From Capnocytophaga leadbetteri (lineage in GTDB: Bacteria > Bacteroidota > Bacteroidia > Flavobacteriales > Flavobacteriaceae), in the NCBI RefSeq assembly GCF_003054025.1, contig NZ_QBKG01000001.1, positions 496,001 to 560,000 on the forward strand: DNA of 64,000 bases, read 5' to 3'. The notes beneath the pieces are model-generated. The model did not search any database. It had not been told where the DNA came from and saw nothing but the letters and a program-made list of their open reading frames with translations. Below are positions 40,425-49,050 of the stretch, one piece after another. Both the position numbers and the translations under genes were made by a program. How positions within the stretch are numbered: position 1 is the stretch's first letter; the number at the start of each line of letters is the position of its first letter.

Positions 40425-42671
40425 ATGACCGAATATATACTCACCCTTATAAGCCAAACGAACCGGAATATATTCCTCACCGGTAAAGCCGGTACCGGCA
40501 AAACTACCCTCCTACGCAAGATTATAGCGACCACCTACAAAAATACGGTAGTAGCAGCCCCTACGGGGATTGCCGCTCTTAATGCAGGAGGCGTTACTAT
40601 TCATTCACTTTTTCAATTGCCTTTTGCATCTTTCCTGCCTACACAGTCAGCTCCGCCTATCGTAAATGAGCATCTTCGTTTTGAAAACCGCGTTTCGCTG
40701 CGCAAACACTTCCAAATGCATAAAAATAAACAGCAACTTATTCGGAATATGGAGCTGCTCATCGTAGATGAGGTGAGTATGCTGCGCGCCGATGTGTTAG
40801 ATGCGATGGACTATATGCTACAGTTCATACGCCGCAATCACGAGCCTTTTGGTGGGGTGCAGGTGCTTTTTATAGGCGACCTGATGCAGTTGCCCCCTGT
40901 GGTGAAGCAGGAGGAGTGGGAGGTGCTCAAGCAATATTATAAGGGTATGTACTTCTTTCAATCTGAGGTGATTACCAAGCATCCGCTGCTGTATGTAGAA
41001 CTCGAAACGATATATAGGCAGACGGATAAGCTATTCGTCTCTATATTGAATCATTTGCGCGAAAACAAACTCACTGAAGAAGACCTACAGCTGTTACAGC
41101 CCTATGTGAAGCCTACTTTTGCCAAACAAAGCAAAGACGAATACGTAACCCTCACTACCCATAATGCCAAAGCCGATACGATGAACCAGCACGCTATGCA
41201 GCAGCTTCGCACACCAGCTTTTGCTTATGAGGCTGAGGTAATAGGCGACTTCCCTGACTATCTGTATCCTACCGATAAGGTGATACAGCTGAAAGAAGGG
41301 GCAAGGGTGATGTTTATTAAGAATGACCCATCAGGCGAGCATCTGTTTTTCAATGGCAAAATGGGTACGGTACTATCGCTGACAGAGGATAGTGTGGAGG
41401 TGCTGTTAGACGGGGGGCAGCCCATCAATGTAGAACGTTATGTGTGGGAAAACTTGCGCTTCAGACTCAACGAAACCACTAAAGATATAGAAGAAGAGAA
41501 GTTAGGTACTTTTACCCAATATCCGCTGCGTTTGGCGTGGGCTATCACCATACATAAGAGTCAGGGACTTACTTTTGAGAAAGCGGCTCTCGACCTCGGT
41601 AGTGTATTTGCTTCAGGGCAAGCCTATGTGGCTTTTTCGCGTTTGCGCTCTCTCGACGGATTGGTCTTGCTCTCATCGGTGGCACAAAACGGTATTGATA
41701 ATGATGAAGAGGTGATAGACTACGCAGTTAATAAAGCTGATGAAAGCCAAGTACAGCAAGCCTGCGAAGAGGGTAAGAGCGAGTTCTTGCAACAGACGAT
41801 ACTTCAGACTTTTGACTGGCGTATTTTAGCAGATGAGTGGGCGCAACACTGTAGTAGCTATATGGGCGAGATAGGGGCTAAAAGTCAGTATAAAGAGTGG
41901 GCGAATAAGACAGCCGCCAAGGTGAGAGAAGTAACAGAGGTAGCTGCGAAGTTTAGCAAGCAGTTAGTGGGCTATTTTGGCAGTGGCGCTCCCCTTGAGT
42001 ATATTTTTGAGCGCATTGAGAAAGCGGTGCCTTATTTTAGTCCCTTACTATCGGATATATGGGGAGAAGTACTGTATGTGCAAGCTAAGATAGCTAATCA
42101 GAAGAAGGTAAAAGAGTTTAGCCAAGAGCTCAATCAGCTAAGTGATACCCTATCGGGGGTGTTGAAGCATCTTTTTAGGCTCTCGCAGATAACCCACCTG
42201 ATACGTTTGGACAAACCGCTGACTAAGGATAGTATCCATAGTGATAAGCTGCAAGAGCTACGCATAGAGTTACAAGAACGTGCCTTACAGCGACTTGAGA
42301 AAGAACAGCTATTTGTTGAAACGACCCCAGAGAAAGCTCCTATCATAAAGCAAGAAAAACCCTCTACTTATGATGTAACTTTGCAATTATGGAAAGAGGG
42401 TAAGACTGTAGCCGAGATAGCCGAAGCGCGTATGTTTACCGAGCGCACTATCTACAATCATTTAGAAAAACTCATCGAGCAAGGAAAACTTCCTGAAGAT
42501 TTGATAACACAGTTGCTTTCTGCCGAAGCCATAGCAGAACTTACAGCTCTGTTTGACAAAACGGAAGATTATAGTTCGCTAAAAAGCATTATAGAGGCAA
42601 CCGAAGAGCGGTATAGCTGGAATGAGCTTAGCCTTTTCAGGATATACTATCAAAAAAAATTAGCAAATTAG
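40425..42671 (+). CDS. Pif1/RecD-like superfamily-1B helicase with a C-terminal HTH
   Basis: 748 residues. The N-terminal ATPase shows motif I FLTGKAGTGKTTLLRKI, APTGIAALNAGGVTIHSLF, motif II LLIVDEVSMLRADVLD, motif III VLFIGDLMQLPPVV and, near residue 380, AWAITIHKSQGLTFEKAALD with YVAFSRLRSLDGLVL. The C-terminal 110 residues (from about 630) carry a helix-turn-helix of the kind found in RecQ tails: TLQLWKEGKTVAEIAEAR, FTERTIYNHLEKLIEQGKL. It unwinds DNA 5' to 3' in known relatives, with roles at forks and G-quadruplexes. The last residues KLAN and the stop are encoded by the 8-bp repeat. Confidence 0.93.
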   Translation: MTEYILTLISQTNRNIFLTGKAGTGKTTLLRKIIATTYKNTVVAAPTGIAALNAGGVTIHSLFQLPFASFLPTQSAPPIVNEHLRFENRVSLRKHFQMHKNKQQLIRNMELLIVDEVSMLRADVLDAMDYMLQFIRRNHEPFGGVQVLFIGDLMQLPPVVKQEEWEVLKQYYKGMYFFQSEVITKHPLLYVELETIYRQTDKLFVSILNHLRENKLTEEDLQLLQPYVKPTFAKQSKDEYVTLTTHNAKADTMNQHAMQQLRTPAFAYEAEVIGDFPDYLYPTDKVIQLKEGARVMFIKNDPSGEHLFFNGKMGTVLSLTEDSVEVLLDGGQPINVERYVWENLRFRLNETTKDIEEEKLGTFTQYPLRLAWAITIHKSQGLTFEKAALDLGSVFASGQAYVAFSRLRSLDGLVLLSSVAQNGIDNDEEVIDYAVNKADESQVQQACEEGKSEFLQQTILQTFDWRILADEWAQHCSSYMGEIGAKSQYKEWANKTAAKVREVTEVAAKFSKQLVGYFGSGAPLEYIFERIEKAVPYFSPLLSDIWGEVLYVQAKIANQKKVKEFSQELNQLSDTLSGVLKHLFRLSQITHLIRLDKPLTKDSIHSDKLQELRIELQERALQRLEKEQLFVETTPEKAPIIKQEKPSTYDVTLQLWKEGKTVAEIAEARMFTERTIYNHLEKLIEQGKLPEDLITQLLSAEAIAELTALFDKTEDYSSLKSIIEATEERYSWNELSLFRIYYQKKLAN

Positions 42672-42701
42672 TGAGTGTAATCATTCACTAATTTGCTAAT
42701 T
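42658..42701 (+). terminator. Repeat-derived terminator overlapping the helicase stop codon
   Basis: AATTAGCAAATTAGTGA (42658-42674) pairs over 17 bp with 42685-42701. The arms are 8-bp repeat copies and include the TAG stop. It also faces the convergent barrel gene. Confidence 0.7.
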
Positions 42702-42720
42702 CTCTAATTTATATAATGTG

Positions 42721-43227
42721 TTATTTAAACTTATAGGTAACCCCTAATTTGAGCCCTAAGTCGGCAAAAGAATTGTGGTCTAAAAACCATTCTGCATTTA
42801 CCCCAAAGTTTTTAGTGAAGAACCAGCGAGCACCAGACTGTAGGCGTAAGGCTAGGCCTGAATCGTAATAAGGCTTTAACCAGCGATATTTAGAGGTGTG
42901 TGCCCAATGGTAGTACCCTAAGCTCAATCCTCCATAGAGGTCTAAGTTAGAGGGGACGCGTATGTACTGAGCAAAATGGAAGTTACTGGTGAATAGTACG
43001 CCTATATTGCTGTATTCTATATCTCCCTTACTCGTACCGCGGTAGAAGAGTTCGCCTCCTAAAGATACTTGCTTGCTGATGCCAAAATCAACTCCTCCGT
43101 AAATCATTGCACTAATATCTGAGAAGCCTAAACCTCCGTTTAATTGCACATCTCCTTTTCTGAAGGCTTGTGCTGAGGCAGTGCTTATCGCCAACACACT
43201 ACCCAAAAGTAATAACATTTTCTTCAT
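42721..43227 (-). CDS. Small outer-membrane beta-barrel protein, paralogue of 15514-16011
   Basis: 168 residues from ATG 43227, which begins the signal peptide ending STASAQA; a longer frame to 43335 overlaps tamB and is rejected. The mature protein is a chain of amphipathic strands (GDVQLNGGLGFSDISAMIY, DFGISKQVSLGGELFYRGTS, LYGGLSLGYYHWA, SGARWFFTKNFGVNAEW) ending GLKLGVTYKFK with a near-terminal aromatic. The motif order equals that of the protein at 15514. It starts 19 bp after tamB on the same strand, so it may be expressed with the assembly factor. Function unknown. Confidence 0.87.
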   Translation of the reverse strand: MKKMLLLLGSVLAISTASAQAFRKGDVQLNGGLGFSDISAMIYGGVDFGISKQVSLGGELFYRGTSKGDIEYSNIGVLFTSNFHFAQYIRVPSNLDLYGGLSLGYYHWAHTSKYRWLKPYYDSGLALRLQSGARWFFTKNFGVNAEWFLDHNSFADLGLKLGVTYKFK

Positions 43228-43246
43228 AATATTCTCTGTTAAATTG

Positions 43247-46200
43247 TTATTTTTTCTTCGTTCCAAAGATTTTATACATAAGCCCTTTGAAGGTGTTGAA
43301 ATCAACGGTGTAGGTAAGACCAACCCCTTGGGCATACCCTATGCGGTCTAACATATACTGTTGCCATTCGTTTTCGCGGTTGAAAATCTTAGCCGTCAGA
43401 CTACCATCGGGGTTGAGCCTAAAGAGTACCTCTACGTTACCCGCTACGGCTGTACGGCTTACCCCGCCAACAGGTATTCCCACTTTAGCATTTACGCTTG
43501 CCCAATCGGTTATTTGGGTAGAGACGGTAAAGCCTAAGCGGTCGCTGTTAATATCTGAAGAACTATCATTGATGCCGGCCTCGTACGATACTCCTAAGTT
43601 GAGTTTGTTATCTTCGTCAGATAGCAGTTGGTTGAATAGACCAGCAGCTGTTTCAAACAGATTATAGGCTACTAGGCGGTTATCAGTATTCTTTTCGCTC
43701 ATAAACGAACCTTGTGCTAAGAGCGAGAAGGCTTGTAGCTGCTTGCGGTCTTGGTCTTCGAGTTTATAGTTAAGCTCTGATACCAAACTCGGACTGCTAT
43801 CAGGGAAGGTAATATCGAATACAGTTTCGGGGTGCATCAGTTCGCCACCGAGCTTAATAACCACTTGGGTGTTAATTTTTCGGTTGTACTGTGTACTCTC
43901 CAACAGAGTGCTGGGGTTAGCGGTTAGGTTATAGGCAGCTTTCAGGTCGCGGAGGGTAGCCATAAGCGGGTCGCCACTCCACGAAATAGAGCCCCCTGGT
44001 AGCACCGTGAAACGCTTGTCTATAATATTCTCGTACTTAAAATTGTAGAAACCCGAATAGGTGATAAAGTCACCCCACATATTAAACTTGCCGTTAGTGT
44101 TGATTTCGATAAGCAGCGTACCAGCCCCGCGCCCTACAAGGTTGCTACCTGTTTTTTTATCCATTACTATCTCTACCTCGGCAGTAGGCTGTACGTCTAA
44201 TTCAAAATTGAGCTCTAATCCTTTAATCGACTCTAAATCGCGTTGCACTTTTACCTTTTTATCTCCTTTTTCTACGAAAGTGATAAAGGAATCATCGCCT
44301 ACGCTCTCGGTATCACTTAGTGGTATTTTGAACGAAGTACCCTCTTCGGTCTTAGCATTTACATTTATAGCTATCTCGTCTAAAGCCCCTTTTATAGTGG
44401 CAGACCCATTCATAAAAGCGGTGCCGTAGAAAAGAGCATCGTCAGTATACTGGGTGTTAAGCACCATAAAGCGTTTGCCGAGGGTCTGTAGCTTCAGGTC
44501 TAAAAACCAATCGAGTAGGCGGTTGTGCCTGATAGAACCATTTAGGGTAGCTTGGGTGTTATAGGCGGTATCGGTCAGTCGCCAGTTGTCTATATCAAAA
44601 GTCTTGTTGTTTACCTTTATCTTAGCACCGTCGTTTATATCAGCATTGAGGTTTAAGTAGCTGATGCCAGCCCCAGCCTCTTGTAGGGTAAGAGTACCGT
44701 CCATCAGTGGATCGGTTATGCTACCTTTTATGTTTACTAAGCCGCTCATTTTACCCCGCAGGTCGTAAAAAATACCTTCTACAAAAGGATTGAAAGGCGA
44801 GAGCGCAAAGTCTTGAAAGTAGGCTTTTAGGTCTAAGAGCGTACCTTTCTTGCTGTCTAAGTTTATCTTTCCGCGCGTAGCAAAACCTAAGGAGCGCCCG
44901 TTGGAGAAGAAAGCATTTACATCGAAAGACGAAAGGTCATTATTACCAAAGATATTCACTTCCAAATCGCCATAGTCATAGCCGTTTAGCTTAAAATACT
45001 GTACAAAAAGGTCGGCAGAAGGGTAGTATAGCTTCCCTTTTTGGGTAAGCGATATATTACCGTTGAGGGTACCCGTTAGGTCGAGCCCTTTCATTTCGGG
45101 CATAACCTTGTCTAAGGCTACGTTATGGGCTACCAAATGCAGGTTTTTATAGTCGTTAGTAGTCACCAATCCGCTGAGGTTCATATATTGGTTTTGGTGC
45201 GCCATCTTGAAGTTGCTTATGCGCAAGCTATCGGCAGTACGGTTCAGCACAAGCTTGTTGTACTCGTTCATTTCGTTTTCACGATTGATGTACCACGCAT
45301 TGCCTTTAAAGTTCACTAACGACTTTTTAATGCCAATAACAGACTCTTGTTTCTGGTTCAAAGTATGAAAGAAATTCAGCTCATAGTTGTCTTTCCCCGA
45401 TTCGCCTCCTTTAAACTCGGTGCGAAAGAAAAGCGTATCTTTCACAGTGGTGTTAATCAGATTGAAATCCTGAATAGCATACACGCCAAAGTCAGCTTTT
45501 TTCACCTCTAAAAAGGTGTTGTACAGTGGGTTCTTATTGTCTATCTCAAGGCTTAGGCTATCTATCTGATTATCGTAAGCATTAATGCTCGGCGACTTCA
45601 TCTGCAGCTTGAAATTCGTGTTGTCAGCATCTATAGTCCCATTGATAAAAGTATTACTGCCTATTTTTACTTTAGGCACGAATACCTCTACTATTTTGTT
45701 GTAGATATTAAAGTGAAAATCAACGTATTGGTTAGGCTCTATTTTATATGGTTTGTAGTGGGCATACATACTTCCCACAGCGTTCTGCATCATTTTCTTC
45801 ATTTCAGCTAGGCGGAAGTTTCCTTTCAGATTACCACTAACAATGTCAGGCGAATTAATACTGATTTCTTTCACCCCATTGGTCAGAGTTGAGTGCACCT
45901 CGAAATCCTTGAAGTTGAAATCGCCTGCTGAATTGATGTAATGCGTGTTTTTAAAGGCTATTTTGCCTACTATATCGTCTAATTGATTGCCCTCAATGTC
46001 AATAATCACCTTACCGCAGAACTGCGAAATGCTATCCATTTCTATAAACTTCAGAGCATGCAAGTCGGCTATGGCTATATCTGCCTGAAAGTCGAATTTA
46101 GTAGCGGCGTGCGAAAGGTCGGCTAATCCACTAAACTTCATCGTTAGGTTAGGGTCGCGAGCGTCAATCTTGCCGTTAAACACTTGTTTTTTCAGTTCCC

Positions 46201-47674
46201 CATTTATGTTGATATGCTTATAGTTATATCCATTATAGCCTAAGGAATGAATATCGCCATTGGCATAAAGCTGCATAGTGTTTATGTCAAACCCCTGACC
46301 GCGCACTATTAGGTTAGCAGTCAGTGCCCCCACGCTATGGTCGTCTAAAAGCCTACCCAAATGTAGCTGGTCGGTTACGAGGGTGCCTTTGAAAGTCGTT
46401 TGGTCAGTATGCGTTAGGTCGTCTAAAAAGCCGTCGATATGGGCTTCACCTTCTGCTGTTTTTAGCTGTAAGTTGGTGAGTAGCGAGGTGGTTTTATAAG
46501 CGAAATCGCCTGTAAGCGAACACATACCCAGCTTTTGAAGTTCCGCAGGGATATTTTCACCTAAAACGGTAGGCATCAAGTACGCCAAATCGTTGTAAAT
46601 AGTCTCAGCATACACCTCTTTGCCTATCACTATGATATTGCGATTATCGGCAAGCAGGTTCTGAAAGCTCAATTCGCCCCTTATCAGAGTGTTTTGGTAA
46701 CTTATCTCGCCCTTCGGAAGGGTAAAATCGTTTAGAGTGCCTTTCATTGCTACCTCTTTGAGGGCGATGATGCGATTAGGCGAAAACCCATTGTAGAATG
46801 TGTTGAGGTGGGTAGTGTTGATAGTCCCTTTATGCACCTGAGCGTCAAAGACTACCTTGTTCACAAAGTCGCCATAACTGCCTTTGTGGGGGTACATTTT
46901 CAGGTCAGCATAGAGGTCAGTGTCGGGGGTGAGCTGTAGCTGTAGCTTGTTGGCTTGCATCACCGTATCGGTATAAGCAAAGTAAGGGGTAGCCATATTG
47001 TCTACCTTTAGCTGCCGATTATATACAAAGTTTGAAGAGGGCAACGACAGCGATATATTGCTGCCGCGTATAGCAAAGTCAGTAACAGTGGCATTTAGGT
47101 GGTCTATCTTCAGCAGCGAGGGGTCAGCATTGTTCTCATCGCTGATGTAGCAACGGCTATCGACAAGCTCAATCGATTTGGCTTTCATTATAAACTTGCC
47201 CGAACTGGGTTCGCCCGAATCAAACTTGCTAACGAAAACATCGAGGTTCGAAAGGGTATCGCCCTTGTGGGTTTTCATATTGAAAAGCAAGTTCTCAGCC
47301 TCTATATCGCCAAAGTAGAGGTTACCATCAATCAGCTGCTTAAAGTTTAATATAGAAGTATTGAGGCGCTCGGCATAGATAAGCGAGTCCTGCTTATGGT
47401 CGCGTATTAGCACCTCTTTTAGGGCTACCTGTCCGTTTATCTTCAGGTGTATCTTGCTGATATTTAGGTCTATATCGAAGTCTTTATTGAGGTAAGCTAC
47501 TGCTTTTTGGGCTATGTAGGTTTGCACTATGGGCAGCGATAAAGCCCCTCCTACTAACAGCAATAATAGGAGCAGCCCTAAGAGTCCACGGACTAATATT
47601 TTTCTTAATTTTTTCGTAATAATGAGTTTTTTTTTAGACAGCGGCAAAGGTACGAATAATTTGTCAATTAGCAA
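43247..47674 (-). CDS. tamB: TamB-family translocation and assembly / lipid-transfer protein
   Basis: 1475 residues in the longest form. A basic N-terminus and one helix (GLLGLLLLLLLVGGALSLP) anchor it in the inner membrane; the rest is repetitive beta structure ending in the DUF490 domain (NGKFNMWGDFITYSGFYNFK, LSWSGDPLMATLRDLKAAYN-type block, NLGVSYEAGINDSSSD, GFTVSTQITDW). TamB proteins bridge the periplasm and move phospholipid or help place barrels. The start is uncertain: no ATG is available, the TTG at 47674 lies in repeat DNA upstream of a consensus promoter, and past the promoter only ATT codons at LIITKKL are candidates. Very long for E. coli TamB (1259). Confidence 0.9.
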   Translation of the reverse strand: MLIDKLFVPLPLSKKKLIITKKLRKILVRGLLGLLLLLLLVGGALSLPIVQTYIAQKAVAYLNKDFDIDLNISKIHLKINGQVALKEVLIRDHKQDSLIYAERLNTSILNFKQLIDGNLYFGDIEAENLLFNMKTHKGDTLSNLDVFVSKFDSGEPSSGKFIMKAKSIELVDSRCYISDENNADPSLLKIDHLNATVTDFAIRGSNISLSLPSSNFVYNRQLKVDNMATPYFAYTDTVMQANKLQLQLTPDTDLYADLKMYPHKGSYGDFVNKVVFDAQVHKGTINTTHLNTFYNGFSPNRIIALKEVAMKGTLNDFTLPKGEISYQNTLIRGELSFQNLLADNRNIIVIGKEVYAETIYNDLAYLMPTVLGENIPAELQKLGMCSLTGDFAYKTTSLLTNLQLKTAEGEAHIDGFLDDLTHTDQTTFKGTLVTDQLHLGRLLDDHSVGALTANLIVRGQGFDINTMQLYANGDIHSLGYNGYNYKHININGELKKQVFNGKIDARDPNLTMKFSGLADLSHAATKFDFQADIAIADLHALKFIEMDSISQFCGKVIIDIEGNQLDDIVGKIAFKNTHYINSAGDFNFKDFEVHSTLTNGVKEISINSPDIVSGNLKGNFRLAEMKKMMQNAVGSMYAHYKPYKIEPNQYVDFHFNIYNKIVEVFVPKVKIGSNTFINGTIDADNTNFKLQMKSPSINAYDNQIDSLSLEIDNKNPLYNTFLEVKKADFGVYAIQDFNLINTTVKDTLFFRTEFKGGESGKDNYELNFFHTLNQKQESVIGIKKSLVNFKGNAWYINRENEMNEYNKLVLNRTADSLRISNFKMAHQNQYMNLSGLVTTNDYKNLHLVAHNVALDKVMPEMKGLDLTGTLNGNISLTQKGKLYYPSADLFVQYFKLNGYDYGDLEVNIFGNNDLSSFDVNAFFSNGRSLGFATRGKINLDSKKGTLLDLKAYFQDFALSPFNPFVEGIFYDLRGKMSGLVNIKGSITDPLMDGTLTLQEAGAGISYLNLNADINDGAKIKVNNKTFDIDNWRLTDTAYNTQATLNGSIRHNRLLDWFLDLKLQTLGKRFMVLNTQYTDDALFYGTAFMNGSATIKGALDEIAINVNAKTEEGTSFKIPLSDTESVGDDSFITFVEKGDKKVKVQRDLESIKGLELNFELDVQPTAEVEIVMDKKTGSNLVGRGAGTLLIEINTNGKFNMWGDFITYSGFYNFKYENIIDKRFTVLPGGSISWSGDPLMATLRDLKAAYNLTANPSTLLESTQYNRKINTQVVIKLGGELMHPETVFDITFPDSSPSLVSELNYKLEDQDRKQLQAFSLLAQGSFMSEKNTDNRLVAYNLFETAAGLFNQLLSDEDNKLNLGVSYEAGINDSSSDINSDRLGFTVSTQITDWASVNAKVGIPVGGVSRTAVAGNVEVLFRLNPDGSLTAKIFNRENEWQQYMLDRIGYAQGVGLTYTVDFNTFKGLMYKIFGTKKK

Positions 47675-47675
47675 A
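47645..47675 (-). promoter_or_regulatory. Promoter for tamB with its -33 box in the repeat array
   Basis: On the minus strand TTTG (47675-47672), 19 nt and TACCTTTG (47652-47645). TTTG is part of the 8-bp repeat copy TTTGCTAAT. If used, it lies inside the BioF-like gene end. Confidence 0.6.
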
Positions 47676-47706
47676 TTTGTCCGTTAGCAAATTTACTAAT
47701 TTTTTA
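47659..47706. repeat. 8-bp tandem array overlapping the end of the BioF-like gene
   Basis: ATTTGTCA, ATTAGCAA, ATTTGTCC, GTTAGCAA, ATTTACTA, ATTTTTTA. Read on the minus strand this encodes the last dozen residues (KKLVNLLTDKFAN) and stop of the BioF-like protein. Confidence 0.85.
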
Positions 47707-48788
47707 ATCTCTTCTTCGGTGTTAAAACTGTGCAGACAGATGCGTAGGCGCTCTTCTCCAGCTGGCACGGTAGGGGCTAAGATAGGCAGCACGCCTATAC
47801 CCTGCGCTTGTAGCTGGGCAGCAAGGGCTTTTACGCGCTCATTACCAGGGACTACCATCGCCTGTATAGCCGAATCCGAAGCGATAAAACCTTGCAGCTG
47901 TTGTTGGGCTATTTGCGTTTTGAAGTAACTGATATGGCTGTGAAGCTGACTGATTGCCTCCGTTTGCGATAGCTGTTCGTAGCCCGCGCGTATGGTGGCA
48001 ACACTGTGCGGACTCATAGCGGTAGTGTAAATAAACGAGCGCGAGAAGTTCACCAAGTACTGCACCACCTCTGCCGACGCTACCACAGCAGCTCCGTGCG
48101 CGCCCAACCCCTTGCCAAAAGTAACGATGCGCGCAAAAATATCGTTCTCTAACCCCAAAGCCTGTATAAGTCCGCTGCCGTTTGGGGCAAATACCCCTAT
48201 GGCGTGCGCCTCGTCTACCGCCACATAAGCTCCGTACCGCTGGGCTAAGGCTACCAAACGCCGCAAATCCGGACTATCGCCGTCCATCGAAAAGACGGTT
48301 TCGGTAGCGATAAGCACCGTGCGTTGGTCGGTAGCGAATTTCTTGAGCAACTTTTCGAGGTCTTCTAAATCGTTGTGCTTGAACTTATAGGCGCTGGCTA
48401 AGCTCAGCGAGATGCCGTCGCGAATAGAAGCGTGGCTATAGCTGTCGTATAGTATCACATCGCCGCGCCCTACTATGCAAGAGAAGAAACCTACATTGGC
48501 ATCGTAGCCAGAATTGTACAAAAGGGCAGCTTCAGCGTGGTGAAAATCAGCGATATACCGTTCGGTTTTGGCAAAAATAGGCAGATTGCCCGACAGCAAA
48601 CGCGAACCCGTAGAACCGTGAGCGAGGTCGCTATTTGCCAGCACCTGTATACGGCGACTGATAGCGGCATCAGTGCTAAAACCTATATAGTCGTTAGAGT
48701 AGAAATCAATAGAAAAGTGGCGTTGCTGGAGGCTGCGTAGCGCATTGTGAGCCGCGCGCTCAGCTAATTTTTGTGTAATGTGTTTCAT
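47664..48788 (-). CDS. bioF: 8-amino-7-oxononanoate synthase-like PLP enzyme
   Basis: 374 residues from ATG 48788. Alpha-oxoamine synthase family: FYSNDYIGFS, LAHGSTGSRLLSG, LLYNSGYDANVGFF, YDSYSHASIRDG, VAVDEAHAIGVFAPNGSG, the PLP-lysine in VTFGKGLGAHGAAVV, and VPAGEERLRICLHSFNT near the end. The last motif favours BioF over 2-amino-3-ketobutyrate ligase, though the two are close. No other biotin genes are nearby. A consensus promoter ends only 4 nt before the ATG, so the mRNA is leaderless or starts lower down. The C-terminal residues come from repeat DNA. Confidence 0.85.
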   Translation of the reverse strand: MKHITQKLAERAAHNALRSLQQRHFSIDFYSNDYIGFSTDAAISRRIQVLANSDLAHGSTGSRLLSGNLPIFAKTERYIADFHHAEAALLYNSGYDANVGFFSCIVGRGDVILYDSYSHASIRDGISLSLASAYKFKHNDLEDLEKLLKKFATDQRTVLIATETVFSMDGDSPDLRRLVALAQRYGAYVAVDEAHAIGVFAPNGSGLIQALGLENDIFARIVTFGKGLGAHGAAVVASAEVVQYLVNFSRSFIYTTAMSPHSVATIRAGYEQLSQTEAISQLHSHISYFKTQIAQQQLQGFIASDSAIQAMVVPGNERVKALAAQLQAQGIGVLPILAPTVPAGEERLRICLHSFNTEEEIKKLVNLLTDKFAN

Positions 48789-48792
48789 TCGG

Positions 48793-48823
48793 CAAAGGTA
48801 ATGATAATTTGCCAATTAGCAAA
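48793..48823 (-). promoter_or_regulatory. Promoter for the BioF-like gene with its -33 box in the repeat array
   Basis: On the minus strand TTTG (48823-48820), 19 nt and TACCTTTG (48800-48793). The TTTG belongs to an 8-bp repeat unit. The -7 box ends 4 nt before the ATG. Confidence 0.6.
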
Positions 48824-48838
48824 TTGGCTAATTTCCCA
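48807..48838. repeat. 8-bp tandem array upstream of the BioF-like gene
   Basis: ATTTGCCA, ATTAGCAA, ATTGGCTA, ATTTCCCA. Confidence 0.8.
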
Positions 48839-48862
48839 GCCTTCCCATTACTTTAGATATAA

Positions 48863-48906
48863 GATGACCAAAAGATAACCGAACGATGACCGAAGGATAA
48901 CCGAAC
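48863..48906. repeat. Four tandem 11-bp repeats
   Basis: GATGACCAAAA, GATAACCGAAC, GATGACCGAAG, GATAACCGAAC. Units 2 and 4 are identical. The complement is close to the array unit at 19355-19387. Confidence 0.88.
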
Positions 48907-48930
48907 TCATTACCCAAAAAAACAGAAGAT

Positions 48931-48978
48931 TTTGCTAATCTACTAATTGGCAAATTCACTAATCGACAAATTAGCATT
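48931..48978. repeat. 8-bp tandem array upstream of the GH109-type gene
   Basis: TTTGCTAA, TCTACTAA, TTGGCAAA, TTCACTAA, TCGACAAA, TTAGCATT: a mixture of the unit in both orientations. Confidence 0.75.
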
Positions 48979-48982
48979 TTTT

Positions 48983-49014
48983 TTTGGTTGCTAATGAAAA
49001 AAAGATTACCTTTG
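48983..49014 (+). promoter_or_regulatory. Promoter for the GH109-type gene
   Basis: TTTG (48983-48986), a 20-nt spacer and TACCTTTG (49007-49014), 36 nt before the ATG. Confidence 0.7.
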
Positions 49015-49050
49015 CGGGCAGATAATTAACCTCTAAAATATTCACAAGCT

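Noticed and set aside
40425-42671. RecQ helicase
   Set aside because: Only the C-terminal HTH recalls RecQ; the ATPase motifs are those of Pif1/RecD superfamily 1B.
47664-48788. 2-amino-3-ketobutyrate CoA ligase (Kbl)
   Set aside because: Motifs near the C-terminus fit BioF better and no threonine dehydrogenase gene is adjacent, although Kbl is not fully excluded.
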